A stretch of DNA of 64,000 nt from Morinoia aosen (lineage: Eukaryota > Arthropoda > Malacostraca > Amphipoda > Talitridae), in assembly GCA_030386875.1 (NCBI GenBank), contig CM059580.1:868001-932000 (forward strand), read 5' to 3'. This document shows, one piece after another, positions 59,401-64,000 of this stretch (positions are counted from its first letter, which is position 1; each line of letters begins with the position of its first letter). The translations under genes were made by a program, and so were the position numbers. A model generated the notes under the pieces. That model saw nothing but the letters and a program-made list of their open reading frames with translations, was not told where the DNA came from and made no database searches.

Positions 59401-62400
59401 TGAGGTAATGATAACTGATCAGTTAGCTCTAGTATCGAATTAGTGAGGTAATAACTGATCAGTCAGCTCTAGTATCGAATTAGTGAGGTAATGATAACTG
59501 ATCAGTTAGCTCCGGTATCGAGTTAGTGAGGTAATGATAACTGATCAGTTAGCTCTGGTATCGAGTTAGTGAGGTAATGATAACTGATCAGTTAGCTCTA
59601 GTATCGAGTTAGTGAGGTAATGATAACTGATCAGTTAGCTCTAGTATCGAGTTAGTGAGGTAATAACTGATCAGTCAGCTCTAGTATCGAGTTAGTGAGG
59701 TAATAACTGATCAGTCAGCTCTAGTATCGAGTTAGTGAGGTAATGATAACTGATCAGTTAGCTCTAGTATCGAGTTAGTGAGGTAATGATAACTGATCAG
59801 TCAGCTCTAGTATCGAGTTAGTGAGGTAATGATAACTGATCAGTCAGCTCTAGTATCGAGTTAGTGAGGTAATGATAACTGATCAGTTAGCTCTGGTATC
59901 GAGTTAGTGAGGTAATGATAACTGATCAGTTAGCTCTAGTATCGAGTTAGTGAGGTAATGATAACTGATCAGTTAGCTCTGGTATCGAGTTAGTGAGGTA
60001 ATGATAACTGATCAGTTAGCTCTGGTATCGAGTTAGTGAGGTAATGATAACTGATCAGTTAGCTCTGGTATCGAATTAGTGAGGTAATGATAACTGATCA
60101 GTTAGCTCTGGTATCGAGTTAGTGAGGTAATGATAACTGATCAGTTAGCTCTGGTATCGAATTAGTGAGGTAATGATAACTGATCAGTTAGCTCTGGTAT
60201 CGAGTTAGTGAGGTAATGATAACTGATCAGTTAGCTCTAGTATCGAGTTAGTGAGGTAATGATAACTGATCAGTTAGCTCTGGTATCGAGTTAGTGAGGT
60301 AATGATAACTGATCAGTCAGCTCTAGTATCGAGTTAGTGAGGTAATGATAACTGATCAGTCAGCTCTAGTATCGAGTTAGTGAGGTAATGATAACTGATC
60401 AGTCAGCTCTAGTATCGAGTTAGTGAGGTAATGATAACTGATCAGTCAGCTCTAGTATCGAGTTAGTGAGGTAATGATAACTGATCAGTCAGCTCTAGTA
60501 TCGAGTTAGTGAGGTAATAACTGATCAGTCAGCTCTAGTATCGAGTTAGTGAGGTAATGATAACTGATCAGTCAGCTCTAGCATCGAGTTAGTGAGGTAA
60601 TGATAACTGATCAGTCAGCTATAGTATCGAGTTAGTGAGGTAATAACTGATCAGTCAGCTCTAGTATCGAGTTAGTGAGGTAATGATAACTGATCAGTCA
60701 GCTCTAGTATCGAGTTAGTGAGGTAATGATAACTGATCAGTCAGCTCTAGTATCGAGTTAGTGAGGTAATGATAACTGATCAGTCAGCTATAGTATCGAG
60801 TTAGTGAGGTAATGATAACTGATCAGTTAGCTCTAGTATCGAGTTAGTGAGGTAATGATAACTGATCAGTCAGCTATAGTATCGAGTTAGTGAGGTAATG
60901 ATAACTGATCAGTCAGCTCTAGTATCGAGTTAGTGAGGTAATGATAACTGATCAGTCAGCTATAGTATCGAGTTAGTGAGGTAATGATAACTGATCAGTC
61001 AGCTCTAGTATCGAGTTAGTGAGGTAATGATAACTGATCAGTCAGCTCTAGTATCGAGTTAGTGAGGTAATGATAACTGATCAGTCAGCTCTAGTATCGA
61101 GTTAGTGAGGTAATGATAACTGATCAGTTAGCTCCGGTATCGAGTTAGTGAGGTAATGATAACTGATCAGTTAGCTCTAGTATCGAGTTAGTGAGGTAAT
61201 GATAACTGATCAGTCAGCTATAGTATCGAGTTAGTGAGGTAATGATAACTGATCAGTCAGCTCTAGTATCGAGTTAGTGAGGTAATGATAACTGATCAGT
61301 CAGCTATAGTATCGAGTTAGTGAGGTAATGATAACTGATCAGTCAGCTCTAGTATCGAGTTAGTGAGGTAATGATAACTGATCAGTCAGCTCTAGTATCG
61401 AGTTAGTGAGGTAATGATAACTGATCAGTCAGCTCTAGTATCGAGTTAGTGAGGTAATGATAACTGATCAGTTAGCTCCGGTATCGAGTTAGTGAGGTAA
61501 TGATAACTGATCAGTTAGCTCTAGTATCGAGTTAGTGAGGTAATGATAACTGATCAGTTAGCTCCGGTATCGAGTTAGTGAGGTAATGATAACTGATCAG
61601 TTAGCTCTGGTATCGAGTTAGTGAGGTAATGATAACTGATCAGTTAGCTCTAGTATCGAGTTAGTGAGGTAATGATAACTGATCAGTTAGCTCCGGTATC
61701 GAGTTAGTGAGGTAATGATAACTGATCAGTTAGCTCTGGTATCGAGTTAGTGAGGTAATGATAACTGATCAGTTAGCTCTAGTATCGAGTTAGTGAGGTA
61801 ATGATAACTGATCAGTTAGCTCCGGTATCGAGTTAGTGAGGTAATGATAACTGATCAGTTAGCTCTGGTATCGAGTTAGTGAGGTAATGATAACTGATCA
61901 GTTAGCTCTGGTATCGAGTTAGTGAGGTAATAACTGATCAGTCAGCTCTAGTATCGAGTTAGTGAGGTAATGATAACTGATCAGTTAGCTCTGGTATCGA
62001 GTTAGTGAGGTAATAACTGATCAGTCAGCTCTAGTATCGAGTTAGTGAGGTAATGATAACTGATCAGTTAGCTCTAGTATCGAGTTAGTGAGGTAATGAT
62101 AACTGATCAGTTAGCTCTGGTATCGAGTTAGTGAGGTAATGATAACTGATCAGTTAGCTCCGGTATCGAGTTAGTGAGGTAATGATAACTGATCAGTTAG
62201 CTCTGGTATCGAGTTAGTGAGGTAATGATAACTGATCAGTTAGCTCCGGTATCGAGTTAGTGAGGTAATGATAACTGATCAGTTAGCTCTAGTATCGAGT
62301 TAGTGAGGTAATGATAACTGATCAGTTAGCTCTAGTATCGAGTTAGTGAGGTAATGATAACTGATCAGTTAGCTCCGGTATCGAGTTAGTGAGGTAATGA

Positions 62401-63637
62401 TAACTGATCAGTTAGCTCTAGTATCGAGTTAGTGAGGTAATGATAACTGATCAGTTAGCTCTAGTATCGAGTTAGTGAGGTAATGATAACTGATCAGTTA
62501 GCTCCGGTATCGAGTTAGTGAGGTAATGATAACTGATCAGTTAGCTCTAGTATCGAGTTAGTGAGGTAATGATAACTGATCAGTGAGCTCCGGTATCGAG
62601 TTAGTGAGGTAATGATAACTGATCAGTTAGCTCCGGTATCGAGTTAGTGAGGTAATGATAACTGATCAGTTAGCTCTAGTATCGAGTTAGTGAGGTAATG
62701 ATAACTGATCAGTTAGCTCCGGTATCGAGTTAGTGAGGTAATGATAACTGATCAGTTAGCTCTGGTATCGAGTTAGTGAGGTAATGATAACTGATCAGTT
62801 AGCTCTGGTATCGAGTTAGTGAGGTAATGATAACTGATCAGTTAGCTCTAGTATCGAGTTAGTGAGGTAATGATAACTGATCAGTGAGCTCCGGTATCGA
62901 GTTAGTGAGGTAATGATAACTGATCAGTTAGCTCCGGTATCGAGTTAGTGAGGTAATGATAACTGATCAGTTAGCTCTAGTATCGAGTTAGTGAGGTAAT
63001 GATAACTGATCAGTTAGCTCCGGTATCGAGTTAGTGAGGTAATGATAACTGATCAGTTAGCTCTGGTATCGAGTTAGTGAGGTAATGATAACTGATCAGT
63101 TAGCTCTGGTATCGAGTTAGTGAGGTAATAACTGATCAGTCAGCTCTAGTATCGAGTTAGTGAGGTAATGATAACTGATCAGTTAGCTCTAGTATCGAGT
63201 TAGTGAGGTAATGATAACTGATCAGTTAGCTCTAGTATCGAGTTAGTGAGGTAATGATAACTGATCAGTTAGCTCTAGTATCGAGTTAGTGAGGTAATAA
63301 CTGATCAGTCAGCTCTAGTATCGAGTTAGTGAGGTAATGATAACTGATCAGTCAGCTCTAGTATCGAGTTAGTGAGGTAATGATAACTGATCAGTTAGCT
63401 CTAGTATCGAGTTAGTGAGGTAATGATAACTGATCAGTTAGCTCTAGTATCGAGTTAGTGAGGTAATGATAACTGATCAGTTAGCTCTGGTATCGAGTTA
63501 GTGAGGTAATGATAACTGATCAGTTAGCTCTGGTATCGAGTTAGTGAGGTAATGATAACTGATCAGTTAGCTCTGGTATCGAGTTAGTGAGGTAATGATA
63601 ACTGACCAGTTAGCTCTAGTATCGAGTTAGTGAAGGC
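56490..63637. repeat. 43-bp satellite array, about 166 copies
   Basis: Units of 43 bp (some 40 bp, lacking TGA in TAATGATAAC) contain GAGTTAGTGAGGTAATGATA and the 12-bp palindrome AACTGATCAGTT. Rare variants repeat at about 1496 bp, 344 bp and 301 bp, showing higher-order duplications. By inference it lies in the KCC intron upstream of exon 1. Confidence 0.98.
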
Positions 63638-64000
63638 ATCACCGCCACAAATAGAGCGGGTCCATAAAGAGGTTCACCACCACTGTCTAGCGACACTAAA
63701 GTCAATCATTAATTAACAAAAAATTACAATATTTCAGAAAGCTTATCAGACAACACTGCAGGTAATATTCCAGAACGTATGAAGAACTAATACTTGAATG
63801 AAAAGACCTCCCATGAAGGGGGGTCCAGACCTCCTAACACCCTCCAAGCCCTCTCCCATGAAGGGGTCCACCACAAGACCCCCACGGGACCCCTTGGAAC
63901 CCCCTAGGACCCTCAGGACCCCTTGGAACCCCCTAGGACCCTCAGGACCTCCCAGGACCTCCCAGGACTCCCCAGAGACCCCCGTGACCCACCAGAGCAG
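63638..64000. other. Unique flank at right edge
   Basis: Non-repetitive to about 63800, then degenerate CCTCAGGACCCCTTGGAACC-type words to the end. No upstream KCC exon recognised. Confidence 0.55.

Overview
The window is animal genomic DNA. Split codons, GT-AG introns, dense tandem repeats and MITE-like elements rule out a bacterium. The only protein-coding gene I can support lies on the minus strand: a K-Cl cotransporter (KCC family, SLC12A4-7 / insect kcc). Its exon sequences look arthropod (for example VQAIVDHHH and a C-terminal tail close to insect kcc as I know it). The repeat load makes a crustacean plausible, but that is an inference.

Gene model: sixteen exons between 55672 and 24786 join without a frame break and give 2702 nt, about 900 codons. 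A seventeenth, possibly optional, 48-nt exon lies at 32865-32912. They run from transmembrane helix 1 to the tail just before the final conserved block. The N-terminal exons lie beyond the right edge. The last exon or exons (the usual NVRRMHTA block to the stop) are not in the window, so they should lie beyond the left edge. Essentially the whole window is therefore intron and exon of one transcription unit, read right to left.

Layout, left to right: a 29-bp satellite (1-17307); a 23-bp array (17927-20046); a 33-bp array (20354-22929); AT-rich intron with a MITE beside exon 16; exons 16 and 15; a 13.5-kb intron with a 21-bp E-box array, a foldback element, a long purine tract, the candidate cassette exon, a 50-bp array and an abutting 22-bp array; exons 14 to 1 (39-55.7 kb) with short introns almost filled by minisatellites; and a 43-bp satellite (56490-63637). 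Tandem repeats make up more than half of the window.

Most unusual: at nine or more of the sixteen exons, the adjoining intron carries tandem or dispersed copies of the exon edge together with its splice site. These make runs of decoy 5' or 3' splice sites next to the real ones. The clearest is the 152-bp array at 39998-41930, which repeats the acceptor and first 13 codons of exon 13. The long open frames in the 23-, 33-, 26- and 22-bp arrays are products of stop-free repeat units, and I do not call them genes.
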